From Streptomyces lycii (GTDB lineage Bacteria > Actinomycetota > Actinomycetes > Streptomycetales > Streptomycetaceae), in assembly GCF_009735685.1 (NCBI RefSeq), contig NZ_WHPN01000367.1:10994-52859 (forward strand): DNA of 41,866 nt, written 5' to 3'. The position numbers and the translations under genes were made by a program. This document shows, one piece after another, positions 8,833 through 17,439 of this stretch. The notes under the pieces are model-generated. The model was not told where the DNA came from and searched no databases. It saw only the letters and a list, made by a program, of their open reading frames with translations. Positions within the stretch are counted from its first letter, which is position 1; every line of letters begins with the position of its first letter.

Positions 8833-10107
8833 ATGAGTCACACTTCGCGCATACGCTCCGAACGAATACGCCTGGTGCTGGGCAGCGGCATGCTGATAGG
8901 CGGCCTGGTGGCCGGAGCCGCCGCCTGTGGCGACGCCGACGGCCACCCCCTGAGCGCCAAGCCCTACGACGCCTCCGACCAGATCGCCTTCAGCGGCGAC
9001 GGCGCGGAGGGCCGCAAGCTCGACCCCGACCAGCCCCTGGAGGTCTCGGCCAGGGGCGGCGACGGCCGGATCACCGACGTGACGGCCACCGACGCCGCCG
9101 GACACCGGATACGCGGCGCCCTCAACGCCGAGGGCACCCGCTGGCGCAGCACCTCCCCGCTCGCGGCGGGCGCGCGCTACACCCTCCGGGTGAGCACCGA
9201 GGACGAGGACGGAGCCCCCGGTCTCCGGGTCATCGAGTTCGAGACCAAGCCCGCGGACGGCTTCCTGCGCGTCACCTTCGGCCCGGACGCCGGCACCTAC
9301 GGGGTCGGCCAGCCCATCACCGCGGAGCTGAGCCGTCCGGTCCGCAGCCGCGAGGCCCGCGGCCGGGTGGAGAGTTCCCTCAAGGTCTCCTCCGAGCCCC
9401 GGGTCGCGGGCGCCTGGCACTGGGTGGACGACAAGACGCTGCACTACCGTCCGCGCACCTACTGGCCCGCCCACGCCACCGTGGAGGTCCGCAGCGCACT
9501 CGAGGGCGTCAAGGTCGAGGGCAGCCTCTACGGAGGCTCCTCGAAGCCCCTCAGAATCCGAACGGGCGCCCGGCTGGAGGCCGTCACCGACGCCCGCACC
9601 CACACCATGACCGTCAAACGCGACGGCAAGGTCATCCGCAAACTGCCCGTGACCACCGGCAAGCCCGGCTTCGACACGCGGAACGGTGTCAAGACGATTC
9701 TCGCAAAAGAGGCATTCGTCCGGATGCGCGGAACCAGCGTGGGGATCGCGGAGGGCAGCGCCGAGTCCTACGACCTGCCCGTCCACTGGGCGGCCCGGGT
9801 CACCTGGAGCGGCGAGTACGTGCACGCCGCGCCCTGGTCGGTCGGCTCCCAGGGCTCCGCGAACGTCAGCCACGGCTGTACGGGCATGAGTACGGCCGAC
9901 GCGAAATGGTTCTTCGAGACCGTGCGGATCGGGGACATCGTCAAGGTCGTCGGCAGCGCCGGCGAGACGATGACACCGTTCGACAACGGTTTCGGCGACT
10001 GGAACCTGAACTGGGAGGAGTGGCGCGAGGGCAGCGCCCTGTCCGGCTCCGGCCCGCGCGAGGGCGACGGCCCCGCCTCCCCGGCCCGGCTCAGGCCGCA
10101 GGTCTGA
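8833..10107 (+). CDS. Lipoprotein L,D-transpeptidase (Ig-like domains plus YkuD)
   Basis: A 424-residue exported enzyme expected to form 3-3 cross-links in peptidoglycan outside the membrane. The N-terminus is a lipoprotein signal (hydrophobic stretch LVLGSGMLIGGLVAGAAAC) with lipid-attachment C32. Residues ~45-250 resemble the two Ig-like domains of mycobacterial LdtMt2-type enzymes, and residues ~255-375 form the YkuD catalytic domain with the motif SHGCTGMS, containing H347 and nucleophile C349. The C-terminal tail has the NWEEWREGSAL-type sequence seen in actinobacterial Ldts. ATG 8833 was chosen because the signal peptide follows; GTG 8827 is equally open and the ribosome site is weak. 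It lies between the two respiratory operons and has its own terminators on both sides, so it is probably transcribed separately. Confidence 0.92.
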   Translation: MSHTSRIRSERIRLVLGSGMLIGGLVAGAAACGDADGHPLSAKPYDASDQIAFSGDGAEGRKLDPDQPLEVSARGGDGRITDVTATDAAGHRIRGALNAEGTRWRSTSPLAAGARYTLRVSTEDEDGAPGLRVIEFETKPADGFLRVTFGPDAGTYGVGQPITAELSRPVRSREARGRVESSLKVSSEPRVAGAWHWVDDKTLHYRPRTYWPAHATVEVRSALEGVKVEGSLYGGSSKPLRIRTGARLEAVTDARTHTMTVKRDGKVIRKLPVTTGKPGFDTRNGVKTILAKEAFVRMRGTSVGIAEGSAESYDLPVHWAARVTWSGEYVHAAPWSVGSQGSANVSHGCTGMSTADAKWFFETVRIGDIVKVVGSAGETMTPFDNGFGDWNLNWEEWREGSALSGSGPREGDGPASPARLRPQV

Positions 10108-10138
10108 CCGGCCCGCGCGGGTGCGGCGGGACCGGCAC

Positions 10139-10178
10139 GTCCCCACGGGCCCGGCACAGCGGGCGGGCCCGTGGGGAC
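10139..10178. terminator. Bidirectional hairpin between convergent genes
   Basis: A perfect 14-bp stem (10139-10152 with 10165-10178) with a 12-base loop lies between the transpeptidase stop at 10107 and the receiver-protein stop at 10244. It could terminate both transcripts. Confidence 0.85.
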
Positions 10179-10243
10179 ACGACCGGCGGCGGCCGGTCCG
10201 GACGGCACGTCGTCCGGACCGGCCCCGGCGGTTTCCGGGCCGC

Positions 10244-10645
10244 TCAGGCCTCGACGGCCCGCCGGGAACGCAGCAGCCCGGCCAGGGCACCGGCGAACTC
10301 GACCGGATCGACCGGGTGGGTCACCGCGGCCTCGGCGCGGCTCCAGGTGGCCAGCCAGGCGTCCTGCGGGCGGCCGATGAGCAGCAGCACCGGCGGGCAG
10401 TCGAAGATCTCGTCCTTGATCTGCCGGCAGACGCCCATGCCACCGGCGGGCGCCGTCTCGCCGTCCAGCACGCAGGCGTCGATCCCGCCCTGCTCCAGGG
10501 CGGAGAGCACGGCCGGGAGCGTCGCGCACTCCAGGAGCTCCACCGGCGGTACGTCGGGGGCGGGCCGGCGTCCGGCGGCCAGCCGTACCTGCTCGCGCGT
10601 GCTCGCGTTGTCGCTGTAGACCAGCACCGTGGCGGTCGGCTGCAT
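10244..10645 (-). CDS. Stand-alone receiver-like (response regulator) domain protein
   Basis: A 133-residue protein with the size and predicted alternating alpha/beta layout of a single CheY-like receiver domain and no output domain. The phospho-acceptor position is kept (CVLDGETAP), but the beta-1 acidic pair is reduced to one Asp (VYSDN) and the conserved lysine before the beta-5 proline is histidine (THPVDP). It may therefore be a pseudo-receiver that does not respond to phosphorylation in the usual way. ATG 10645 has a GGAGGA ribosome site. No kinase gene is adjacent. It is transcribed away from ctaE and towards the transpeptidase; its persistence between respiratory genes is the only functional hint. 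Confidence 0.8.
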   Translation of the reverse strand: MQPTATVLVYSDNASTREQVRLAAGRRPAPDVPPVELLECATLPAVLSALEQGGIDACVLDGETAPAGGMGVCRQIKDEIFDCPPVLLLIGRPQDAWLATWSRAEAAVTHPVDPVEFAGALAGLLRSRRAVEA

Positions 10646-10884
10646 CGTTCCTCCAGGCTTGCGGACGGCGGAGATCGGGCTGTCGGAGCCGTTGCGCGGA
10701 TGCTACTCCGCGCCGGGCCCCGCGGAGGAGGGTTCGGCAGCAGAGAAGATCGCTTCCGGCCGCCCCGGAAGCCCCGGTTCCAGGCGGGTTCGCTCGATCG
10801 GGGGACGGCCCCGCTGGGCCGTCCGTGCAGGGCAGACGCCGCTGACACACCGAACGGGACCCCCGGGGGTGAGGGCCGGATAAG

Positions 10885-10905
10885 CGACCGACATAATGTC
10901 GGTCG
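10885..10905. promoter_or_regulatory. Perfect 21-bp palindrome across the ctaE start codon
   Basis: CGACCGACAT at 10885-10894 is the exact reverse complement of ATGTCGGTCG at 10896-10905, with a single central base. The right arm begins with the ATG used here for ctaE. CATAAT at 10892-10897 also resembles a -10 box; if it is one, the real start could be the in-frame GTG at 10905 on a leaderless mRNA, and the palindrome would be an operator over the promoter. Otherwise it forms an RNA hairpin hiding the start codon. Confidence 0.6.
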
Positions 10906-11516
10906 TGGCGACAGCAACGACAGTAGAAACCGGGCACGCGCACCCGTCGGTCAATCGGCCGAACCTCACCAGCGTCGGAACCATCATCTGGCTGAGTTCC
11001 GAGCTGATGTTCTTCGCGGCCCTCTTCGCGATGTACTTCACCCTGCGATCGGTGACCGGCGCCGAGCACTGGAAGGAAATGGCGTCCTCGCTGAACTTCC
11101 CGTTCTCGGCGGGGAACACCACGATCCTGGTGCTCTCCTCCCTCACCTGCCAGCTCGGCGTCTTCGCCGCCGAGCGCGGTGACGTGAAGAAGCTCCGGGC
11201 GTGGTTCGTGGTCACGTTCATGATGGGCGCGGTCTTCATCGGCGGCCAGGTCCTGGAGTACACCGAACTGGTCAAGCACGAGGGCCTCTCGCTCTCGTCC
11301 GACCCGTACGGCTCGGTGTTCTACCTGACCACCGGCTTCCACGGACTGCACGTGCTGGGCGGGCTCTTCGCCTTCCTGCTGGTGCTGGCCCGGACGTACG
11401 CGGCGAGGAGATTCACCCACGAGCAGGCCACCGCGGCCATCGTCGTGTCGTACTACTGGCACTTCGTCGATGTCGTCTGGATCGGCCTCTTTGCCACGAT
11501 CTACATGATCAAGTGA
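10896..11516 (+). CDS. ctaE: Cytochrome c oxidase subunit III
   Basis: Subunit III of the aa3 oxidase, 206 residues with five predicted membrane helices, the short form typical of actinobacteria. Recognisable segments are [20 protein letters not shown] near the N-terminus, the [15 protein letters not shown] region and the C-terminal [26 protein letters not shown] ending. It supports oxidase assembly and stability without metal centres. The start is assigned at ATG 10896 by similarity to known Streptomyces CtaE, but there is no clear ribosome site, and an in-frame GTG at 10905 is possible. It leads the ctaE-qcrC-qcrA-qcrB operon, with qcrC about 80 bases downstream. Confidence 0.96.
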   Translation: MSVVATATTVETGHAHPSVNRPNLTSVGTIIWLSSELMFFAALFAMYFTLRSVTGAEHWKEMASSLNFPFSAGNTTILVLSSLTCQLGVFAAERGDVKKLRAWFVVTFMMGAVFIGGQVLEYTELVKHEGLSLSSDPYGSVFYLTTGFHGLHVLGGLFAFLLVLARTYAARRFTHEQATAAIVVSYYWHFVDVVWIGLFATIYMIK

Positions 11517-11595
11517 TCCGGGGCCCGCGCCGCGGGAACCGCATCGCACACAGCCAGACGTAACGACGCAGAAGATCCTGACACCGGGGTAATCC

Positions 11596-12405
11596 GTGAA
11601 AAAGCTCTCCGCACGACGGCGCCATCCGCTGGCGGCGCTTGTCGTCCTACTCTTCGCGCTGGCGGCCACCGGGGGGCTGTACGCCGCGTTCGCACCCGCG
11701 GACAAGGCCGAGGCCGAGCCCGTGGCCCAGTCCCTTGCCATCGAGGAGGGCAAGAAGCTCTACGCCGTCGGCTGCGCCAGCTGCCACGGCACCGGCGGCC
11801 AGGGGACCACCGACGGGCCGAGTCTCGTCGGAGTGGGCTCCGCCGCCGTGGACTTCCAGGTCGGCACCGGCCGGATGCCCCTGCAGCAGCCCGGCGCGCA
11901 GGCGCCGGACAAGCCGAACGTCTACACGCAGGCCGAGATCGACCAGCTGGCGGCGTACATCGCCTCGCTCGGCCCCGGCCCGGTCACGCCGACCGAGGAG
12001 CAGTACAGCCCCGAAGGCGCCGACATCGCGAACGGCGGTGAACTGTTCCGCACCAACTGCGCGCAGTGTCACAACTTCACCGGCCAGGGCGGCGCCCTGA
12101 CCGAGGGCAAGTACGCCCCGGACCTCGAGGATGTGGACCCCAAGCACATCTACGAGGCCATGCAGACCGGCCCGCAGAACATGCCCTCCTTCCCGGATCA
12201 GGTGCTTCCGGAGCAGGAGAAGCAGGACATCATCGCGTACCTCGACACGGTCAACAGTGAGGACTCGGAGACTCCCGGCGGGTTCGCCCTGGGCGGCTTC
12301 GGGCCGGTGACCGAGGGCCTGTTCGCCTGGACCTTCGGCCTGGGCGCCATGATCGTGGTCGCCATCTGGGTCGCCGCGCGGACCGCAAAGGCCAAGAAGT
12401 CATGA
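11596..12405 (+). CDS. qcrC: Dihaem cytochrome c of the bcc complex
   Basis: The cytochrome cc subunit of the menaquinol-cytochrome c reductase, 269 residues. It has an N-terminal membrane anchor or uncleaved signal (about 12-32) and a C-terminal helix (about 240-262). Between them are two CXXCH haem sites: C60-A-S-C63-H64 and C155-A-Q-C158-H159. In actinobacteria the second haem domain replaces a soluble cytochrome c and passes electrons directly to CuA of CtaC, making a bcc-aa3 supercomplex. The GTG at 11596 follows a weak ribosome site. The stop overlaps the qcrA start (ATGA at 12402-12405). Confidence 0.97.
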   Translation: MKKLSARRRHPLAALVVLLFALAATGGLYAAFAPADKAEAEPVAQSLAIEEGKKLYAVGCASCHGTGGQGTTDGPSLVGVGSAAVDFQVGTGRMPLQQPGAQAPDKPNVYTQAEIDQLAAYIASLGPGPVTPTEEQYSPEGADIANGGELFRTNCAQCHNFTGQGGALTEGKYAPDLEDVDPKHIYEAMQTGPQNMPSFPDQVLPEQEKQDIIAYLDTVNSEDSETPGGFALGGFGPVTEGLFAWTFGLGAMIVVAIWVAARTAKAKKS

Positions 12406-13469
12406 GTCAGACTGGATCGAACAAAGACGTGTCCGAAGAACACCTGCCGAGTGCGCGGGCGACGGAGCACGACGGCACGGTAGAGGCCGCCGGCAACCCC
12501 TTCGCCGATCCGGGGCTGCCGCCCCACGAGCACCGTGTCCAGGACATCGACGAGCGGGCCGCCAAGCGGTCCGAGCGTACGGTCGCCCTGCTGTTCACGG
12601 TGTCAATGCTGGCCACGGTCGCCTTCATCGCCAGCTATGTGATCTTCCCGATCGACAAGATCATCTACGTGTTCCCGGTCGGGCACGTCAGCGCGCTGAA
12701 CTTCTCGCTGGGGCTCACCCTCGGCGTCGCGCTGTTCTGCATCGGCGCCGGCGCGGTCCACTGGGCCCGCACCCTGATGTCCGACGTCGAGGTCGCCGAC
12801 GAGCGGCACCCGATCGAGGCCGAGCCCGAGGTCAAGGCCAAGGTCATGGCCGACTTCCGGCAGGGCGCCGCGGAGTCCGCCATCGGCCGGCGCAAGCTGA
12901 TCCGCAACACCATGTTCGGCGCGCTGGCCATGGTGCCGCTCTCCGGCGTGGTGCTGCTGCGCGACCTCGGCCCGCTGCCGGAGGACAAGCTGCGGCACAC
13001 CCTGTGGGAAAAGGGCAAGCTGCTGGTCAACCAGAACACCAACGAGCCGCTGCGACCGGAGGACGTGGTCGTCGGTTCGCTGACGTTCGCCAAGCCCGAG
13101 GGCCTGGAGGACGACGCGCACGACTTCCAGTCGGAGATTGCCAAGGCCGCCCTGATGATCGTCCGGATCCAGCCGGAGGACATCAAGGACAAGCGCGAGC
13201 TCGACTGGTCGCACGAGGGCATCGTCGCCTTCTCGAAGATCTGCACGCACGTCGGCTGCCCCGTCAGCCTGTACGAGCAGCAGACGCACCACGTGCTGTG
13301 CCCGTGCCACCAGTCCACCTTCGACCTGACCGACGGTGCCCGGGTGATCTTCGGACCGGCCGGTCACGCCCTGCCGCAGCTGCGGATCGGCGTGAACAAG
13401 GACGGCTACCTGGAGGCACTCGGTGACTTCACGGAGCCCGTCGGACCGAGCTTCTGGGAGCGCGGATGA
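12402..13469 (+). CDS. qcrA: Rieske iron-sulfur subunit of the bcc complex
   Basis: A 355-residue Rieske protein with the long actinobacterial N-terminus: an acidic cytoplasmic stretch and three predicted membrane helices before the [2Fe-2S] domain, one more than classical Rieske proteins have. Cluster ligands are C281 and H283 (CTHVGC) and C300 and H303 (CPCHQSTFD), with C286 and C302 positioned for the stabilising disulfide. It accepts the first electron from menaquinol at the Qo site and passes it to QcrC. Start and stop codons overlap qcrC and qcrB, so the three are translationally coupled. Confidence 0.97.
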   Translation: MSQTGSNKDVSEEHLPSARATEHDGTVEAAGNPFADPGLPPHEHRVQDIDERAAKRSERTVALLFTVSMLATVAFIASYVIFPIDKIIYVFPVGHVSALNFSLGLTLGVALFCIGAGAVHWARTLMSDVEVADERHPIEAEPEVKAKVMADFRQGAAESAIGRRKLIRNTMFGALAMVPLSGVVLLRDLGPLPEDKLRHTLWEKGKLLVNQNTNEPLRPEDVVVGSLTFAKPEGLEDDAHDFQSEIAKAALMIVRIQPEDIKDKRELDWSHEGIVAFSKICTHVGCPVSLYEQQTHHVLCPCHQSTFDLTDGARVIFGPAGHALPQLRIGVNKDGYLEALGDFTEPVGPSFWERG

Positions 13470-15100
13470 GTACGACGACTGCCGCCGACAACCGGCGCAA
13501 GGCGCCCCGCGGTGAGCGGGTCGCCGACTGGGCGGACGGCCGGCTGGGCATCTACAGCCTCGCCAAGACCAACATGCGCAAGATCTTCCCGGACCACTGG
13601 TCCTTCATGCTGGGCGAGGTCGCGCTCTACAGCTTCATCATCATCATCCTCACGGGTGTGTATCTGACGCTGTTCTTCGTGCCCAGCATGTCCGAGGTGG
13701 AGTACCACGGCTCCTACGTCCCGATGCACGGCATCCGGATGTCGGAGGCGTACGCCTCGACCCTGGACATCAGCTTCGACGTGCGCGGCGGTCTGCTGAT
13801 CCGGCAGATCCACCACTGGGCCGCCCTGGTCTTCCTGGCCGCCATGTTCGTGCACATGATGCGGGTGTTCTTCACCGGCGCGTTCCGCAAGCCGCGTGAG
13901 GTCAACTGGCTGTTCGGCTTCCTGCTGTTCGTGCTCGGCATGTTCACCGGGTTCACCGGTTACTCGCTGCCGGACGACCTGCTCTCCGGCACCGGTGTCC
14001 GGTTCATGGAGGGCGCGATCCTGTCCGTGCCGGTCGTCGGCACGTATCTGTCGATGTTCCTGTTCGGCGGGGAGTTCCCGGGGCACGATGTGATCCCCAG
14101 GTTCTTCTCCATCCACGTCCTGCTGCTGCCGGGCATCATGCTCGGCCTGCTGGTGGCACACCTGATCCTGGTCTTCTACCACAAGCACACGCAGTTCCCG
14201 GGCGCCGGGAAGACGAACAAGAACGTCGTCGGCATGCCGCTGCTGCCCGTCTACATGGCGAAGGCCGGAGGCTTCTTCTTCCTGGTCTTCGGTGTGATCG
14301 CGGCGCTGTCCGCGCTGTTCACCATCAACCCGATCTGGGCGCTCGGCCCCTACCGGGCGGACCAGGTGTCCACCGGCGCCCAGCCGGACTGGTACATGGG
14401 CTTCTCCGAGGGCCTGATCCGGGCGATGCCCGGCTGGGAGGTCGTCCTGCCGGGCGGCTACACCCTCGCCCTGGGCGTGTTCGTACCCCTGATGGTCTTC
14501 CCGCTGGTGCTGGCGGCCATCGCGGTCTATCCGTTCATCGAGTCCTGGGTCACCGGCGACAAGCGCGAGCACCACATCCTGGACCGGCCGCGGAACCACC
14601 CGGTGCGCACCGGTATCGGCGCGGCCTGGATCAGCTGGTACCTGGTGATGCTGATCGGCGGTGGAAACGACCTCTTCGCGATCCACTTCCATCTGTCGAT
14701 CAACGCGGTCACCTGGTTCGTCCGCATCGCGTTCTTCGTGGTGCCGGTGCTGGTGTTCATCGCCACCAAGCGGATCTGCCTCGGCCTCCAGCGCCGGGAC
14801 CGGGACAAGGTGCTGCACGGGCGCGAGTCCGGCATCATCAAGCGCCTGCCGCACGGCGAGTTCGTCGAGGTGCACGAGCCGCTCTCGCAGGAGCAGCTGC
14901 ACACGCTCACCCAGCACGAGCAGCGCAAGCCGCTCGAGGCCGGCCCCGAGGTGGACGAGAACGGCGTCAAGCGGAAGGTCCCGCGGGTCCAGAAGCTGCG
15001 GGCCAAGCTGTCGCGCGGCTTCTACGGCGAGAACACGCAGATCCCCAAGGCGACTCCCGAGGAGTTCAAGGAGATCAGCAGCGGACACGGCCACCACTGA
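13466..15100 (+). CDS. qcrB: Cytochrome b subunit of the bcc complex
   Basis: The quinol-oxidising cytochrome b, 544 residues with eight or more membrane helices. The first haem-ligand helix is seen in RQIHHWAALVFLAAMFVHMM and the second in FFSIHVLLLPGIMLGLLVAH. The Qo-site motif is PDWY (in QPDWYMGF), the usual form in actinobacteria in place of PEWY. The polar C-terminal extension of about 120 residues, ending GHGHH, is typical of actinobacterial QcrB. The start overlaps the qcrA stop. It is the last gene of ctaE-qcrCAB and is followed by a strong hairpin at 15148-15196. Confidence 0.97.
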   Translation: MSTTTAADNRRKAPRGERVADWADGRLGIYSLAKTNMRKIFPDHWSFMLGEVALYSFIIIILTGVYLTLFFVPSMSEVEYHGSYVPMHGIRMSEAYASTLDISFDVRGGLLIRQIHHWAALVFLAAMFVHMMRVFFTGAFRKPREVNWLFGFLLFVLGMFTGFTGYSLPDDLLSGTGVRFMEGAILSVPVVGTYLSMFLFGGEFPGHDVIPRFFSIHVLLLPGIMLGLLVAHLILVFYHKHTQFPGAGKTNKNVVGMPLLPVYMAKAGGFFFLVFGVIAALSALFTINPIWALGPYRADQVSTGAQPDWYMGFSEGLIRAMPGWEVVLPGGYTLALGVFVPLMVFPLVLAAIAVYPFIESWVTGDKREHHILDRPRNHPVRTGIGAAWISWYLVMLIGGGNDLFAIHFHLSINAVTWFVRIAFFVVPVLVFIATKRICLGLQRRDRDKVLHGRESGIIKRLPHGEFVEVHEPLSQEQLHTLTQHEQRKPLEAGPEVDENGVKRKVPRVQKLRAKLSRGFYGENTQIPKATPEEFKEISSGHGHH

Positions 15101-15147
15101 GGCCGGACGCGGCCTCCACCGGGGCCGCGCGCCGGGCTGAACGCCAC

Positions 15148-15196
15148 CGACCGGGCCCCGGGCCCCGCCCTCGCGGGCGGACCCGGGGCCCGGTCG
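15148..15196 (+). terminator. Terminator of the ctaE-qcrCAB operon
   Basis: A perfect 15-bp stem (15148-15162 with 15182-15196) encloses a small GC-rich internal hairpin. It lies about 48 bases after the qcrB stop codon. Confidence 0.85.
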
Positions 15197-15328
15197 TGTT
15201 CCGGCCCGCTGTCCGGAGTGCGGGCACCCTCCCGTCCGCGCCGCCCGGCGGCGATAGGCTGGCCGCGCGGGGCCGCCGCGTGCCGCCCCCCTTCTTCCCA
15301 TTCGAACTGTGGACCCCAGGAGCGGACC

Positions 15329-16393
15329 ATGAACGTTGAGACCCCGGCAGGCGGCGACAGCGTGGCGGCCCACTCCTGGCCGGACGTGCTGACCTCCCTC
15401 ATCAACGGCACCGACCTCAGCGCCGACGCCAGCGCCTGGGCGATGGACCGGATCATGAGCGGTGAGGCCACCGACGCGCAGATCGCCGGCTTCGCGGTCG
15501 CCCTGCGGGCCAAGGGCGAGACCGTCGCCGAGGTTTCCGGGCTGGTGCGCACGATGTACGAGCACGCCCGGGTGATCGAGGTCCCCGGGGCGACGGTCGA
15601 CATCGTCGGCACCGGCGGCGACCGGGCCCGTACGGTCAACATCTCGACGATGTCGTCCATCGTCGTCGCCGGCACCGGGGTGAAGGTCGTCAAGCACGGC
15701 AACCGCGCGGCCTCCTCCGCGAGCGGGGCCTCCGACGTGCTGGAGAAGCTCGGCGTCAACCTCGACCTCACGCCGGAGCGTGTCGTCGAGGTCGCCGAGG
15801 AGGCGGGCATCACCTTCTGCTTCGCCGTGAAGTTCCACCCGGCGCTGCGCCATGTCGCCGCGGCCCGCCGGGAGCTGGGCGTGGCCACCCCGTTCAACTT
15901 CCTCGGCCCGCTGACCAACCCGGCCCGCGTCACGGCCCAGGCCACCGGCTGCGCGGACGCCCGGATCGCCCCCATCATGGCGGGCGTGCTCGCCGAGCGC
16001 GGCTCGTCCGCGCTGGTGTTCCGCGGTGACGACGGGCTCGACGAGCTGACCACCACGGCCACCTCGCAGGTGTGGACCGTCCGCGACGGCACCGTCCGGC
16101 GGGAGACCTTCGACCCGCGTGACGTCGGCATCGAGATGGTGCCCGTGGAGGCGCTGCGGGGCGCCGACGCCTCGTACAACGCGGATGTCGCCCGTCGGCT
16201 GCTCGCGGGTGAGGAGGGTCCCGTACGGGACGCCGTGCTGCTGAACTCGGCCGCCGCCCTGGCCGCCCTCGAACCGACGGACGAGCCGCTCGCGGAGCGG
16301 ATCAAGGCGGGCATGGCGAGGGCCGCCGAGGCGGTCGACTCGGGCGCGGCGCGGCGCACGCTGGAGCGCTGGGTCGGGGCCAGCAACCACTGA
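15329..16393 (+). CDS. trpD: Anthranilate phosphoribosyltransferase
   Basis: A 354-residue enzyme of tryptophan synthesis that transfers the phosphoribosyl group of PRPP to anthranilate in the cytoplasm. The PRPP-binding motif GTGGD is at residues 94-98, and the glycine/serine-rich region [15 protein letters not shown] follows at about 120-134, in place of the commoner KHGNRSVSS. The DDGLDE Mg-binding region is present. ATG 15329 has AGGAG six bases upstream. A -10-like TAGGCT is at 15255-15260. It stands alone with no other trp gene, as I recall for one of the two trpD copies in S. coelicolor, and in M. tuberculosis trpD is likewise beside ctaE-qcrCAB. Confidence 0.94.
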   Translation: MNVETPAGGDSVAAHSWPDVLTSLINGTDLSADASAWAMDRIMSGEATDAQIAGFAVALRAKGETVAEVSGLVRTMYEHARVIEVPGATVDIVGTGGDRARTVNISTMSSIVVAGTGVKVVKHGNRAASSASGASDVLEKLGVNLDLTPERVVEVAEEAGITFCFAVKFHPALRHVAAARRELGVATPFNFLGPLTNPARVTAQATGCADARIAPIMAGVLAERGSSALVFRGDDGLDELTTTATSQVWTVRDGTVRRETFDPRDVGIEMVPVEALRGADASYNADVARRLLAGEEGPVRDAVLLNSAAALAALEPTDEPLAERIKAGMARAAEAVDSGAARRTLERWVGASNH

Positions 16394-17038
16394 CCGGCGG
16401 GCCGTTTTCCGCCTCTCCCGGGCGGAGCCGTGAGGGTCCGGGGCGTCCGGAAGCCCCGGGGTTTGCGAGACCCCCGGAGTCCCGCAGCCCCGGGTTCGGG
16501 AGCCTTCGAAAGCCCGAAAGCCCGAAAGCCCGAAAGCCCGGGAGCCCCAGGGCCCGGGAATCCCAGCCCGGGAGCCCCGGAGTCTTCCTCCGGAGCCCAG
16601 GTGCGCTCCGGCCGGGCCGCGTCGCTCGAACCGGCCCGGGAGGCGGCATCGGTGCCGGTCCGCGAGGCGGGATCGGGTCGGCCCCGGAGGTGGCATCGGT
16701 GCCGGTCCGGGAGGCGGCATCCGCGCCGGTCCGGCGTCTCGGGCCCGCGCCGCTGTGGCGCCGGGTGACGGGTGACTTCCCCCGTGCGGCGGCGGCAGGG
16801 GCCCGCTCGCGTGCCCCGCGCCGTCCCGCCGGCCGCTCCACCGGCCGCTCCACCGGCCATCCCGCCGACCGCTGCACCGGCCGTCCGTCCGGGCCCGTTC
16901 GAACGGGCGGGCCGGGGAGCGCTTCCGGAGCCGCTCACGTAGGCGAACCGGCCGCCGGGGCGGCGCACCCGCCGCGGTTCGCGCAGGGGCCCGGTGGGAC
17001 GCCGTGCCCGTTCCGTACACGGAGGGGGCCGGGGGGCG
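16394..17038. other. Gene-free GC-rich interval with short tandem repeats
   Basis: No supported gene lies between trpD and the SAM-IV promoter. An 8-bp repeat (CGAAAGCC) occurs four to five times at about 16507-16540, and CCGGCCGCTCCA-like words recur around 16831-16885. Open frames in several directions reflect lack of AT, not coding. Confidence 0.75.
16507..16540. repeat. Short tandem repeat of CGAAAGCC
   Basis: Four to five head-to-tail copies of an 8-bp unit lie 110-150 bases after the trpD stop codon. The period is not a multiple of three and no gene covers it. Confidence 0.85.
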
Positions 17039-17066
17039 TTGCGCCGTGCGCCGTCTCTGGCATACT
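17039..17066 (+). promoter_or_regulatory. Promoter of the SAM-IV riboswitch transcript
   Basis: TTGCGC at 17039-17044 and CATACT at 17061-17066 are separated by 16 bases. A start about seven bases after the -10 box would place the 5' end near 17073, right at the beginning of the riboswitch aptamer. Confidence 0.55.
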
Positions 17067-17074
17067 TCTGCCCA

Positions 17075-17193
17075 GGTCACGAGTGACAGCGACACAGGCC
17101 CCGGCCCGCTGTCCGGCAACCCTCCGTCCGTGGCGGGGTGCCCCGGGTGATGACCGGGCCGCAGACAGCAAGGTCTGTGGCAAGCGCGGACCC
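17075..17193 (+). ncRNA. SAM-IV riboswitch
   Basis: The sequence from GGTCACGAGTGACAGCGACA through CCGGCAACCCTCC, GCGGGGTGCCCCGGGTGATG and the 3' element GGCAAGCGCGGACCC follows the actinobacterial SAM-IV consensus closely. The P1 strands GGTCA (17075) and TGACC (17151-17155) pair. SAM-IV aptamers bind S-adenosylmethionine and turn down sulfur-metabolism genes. The downstream gene at 17440 is a cysteine-desulfurase-family enzyme, which fits. Ligand and effect are from the class; the match is by eye. Confidence 0.9.
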
Positions 17194-17230
17194 CTCGCGC
17201 CCCTTCACCGGGCGCACCGGGCAGGGGTCC
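17188..17230 (+). promoter_or_regulatory. Candidate expression-platform hairpin overlapping the aptamer 3' end
   Basis: GGACCCCT at 17188-17195 pairs perfectly with AGGGGTCC at 17223-17230, and inside it GCGCCC (17197-17202) pairs with GGGCGC (17210-17215). The left outer strand uses bases belonging to the last conserved aptamer segment, so this hairpin and the folded aptamer tail appear mutually exclusive. Confidence 0.5.
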
Positions 17231-17252
17231 TGGTGGTCGAGGGAGCGGTCTC

Positions 17253-17273
17253 GTGAGCAAGCGAATGCGTTAG
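17253..17273 (+). CDS. Putative six-residue leader peptide (VSKRMR)
   Basis: GTG AGC AAG CGA ATG CGT TAG is preceded by a good ribosome site (GGGAG at 17241-17245, seven bases away). A 6-bp hairpin (17273-17278 with 17281-17286) starts at its stop codon. It lies between the SAM-IV aptamer and the desulfurase gene. The ribosome site and immediate hairpin suggest a real leader ORF, but a seven-codon ORF can occur by chance. Confidence 0.4.
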   Translation: MSKRMR

Positions 17274-17439
17274 GGCCTCAAGGCCCGTCCTCCGTGCCCC
17301 GCGTCGCGCGCGGCGGTGTGCCTCGCACTGCCGCCCCGGCACCGGGGAGTCACCGCGCCGCCCGCTCCGCACCGCGCGTTCCGCAGGTCCCGGGCACGGC
17401 GCGACGTCATCCACTTCGCCTGTCACCGGGAGATCCGCC

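Noticed and set aside
13406..17260. Minus-strand ORF of 1284 codons opposite qcrB and trpD
   Set aside because: Very long open frame caused by GC-rich codons of the real genes; repetitive composition and no recognisable domain.
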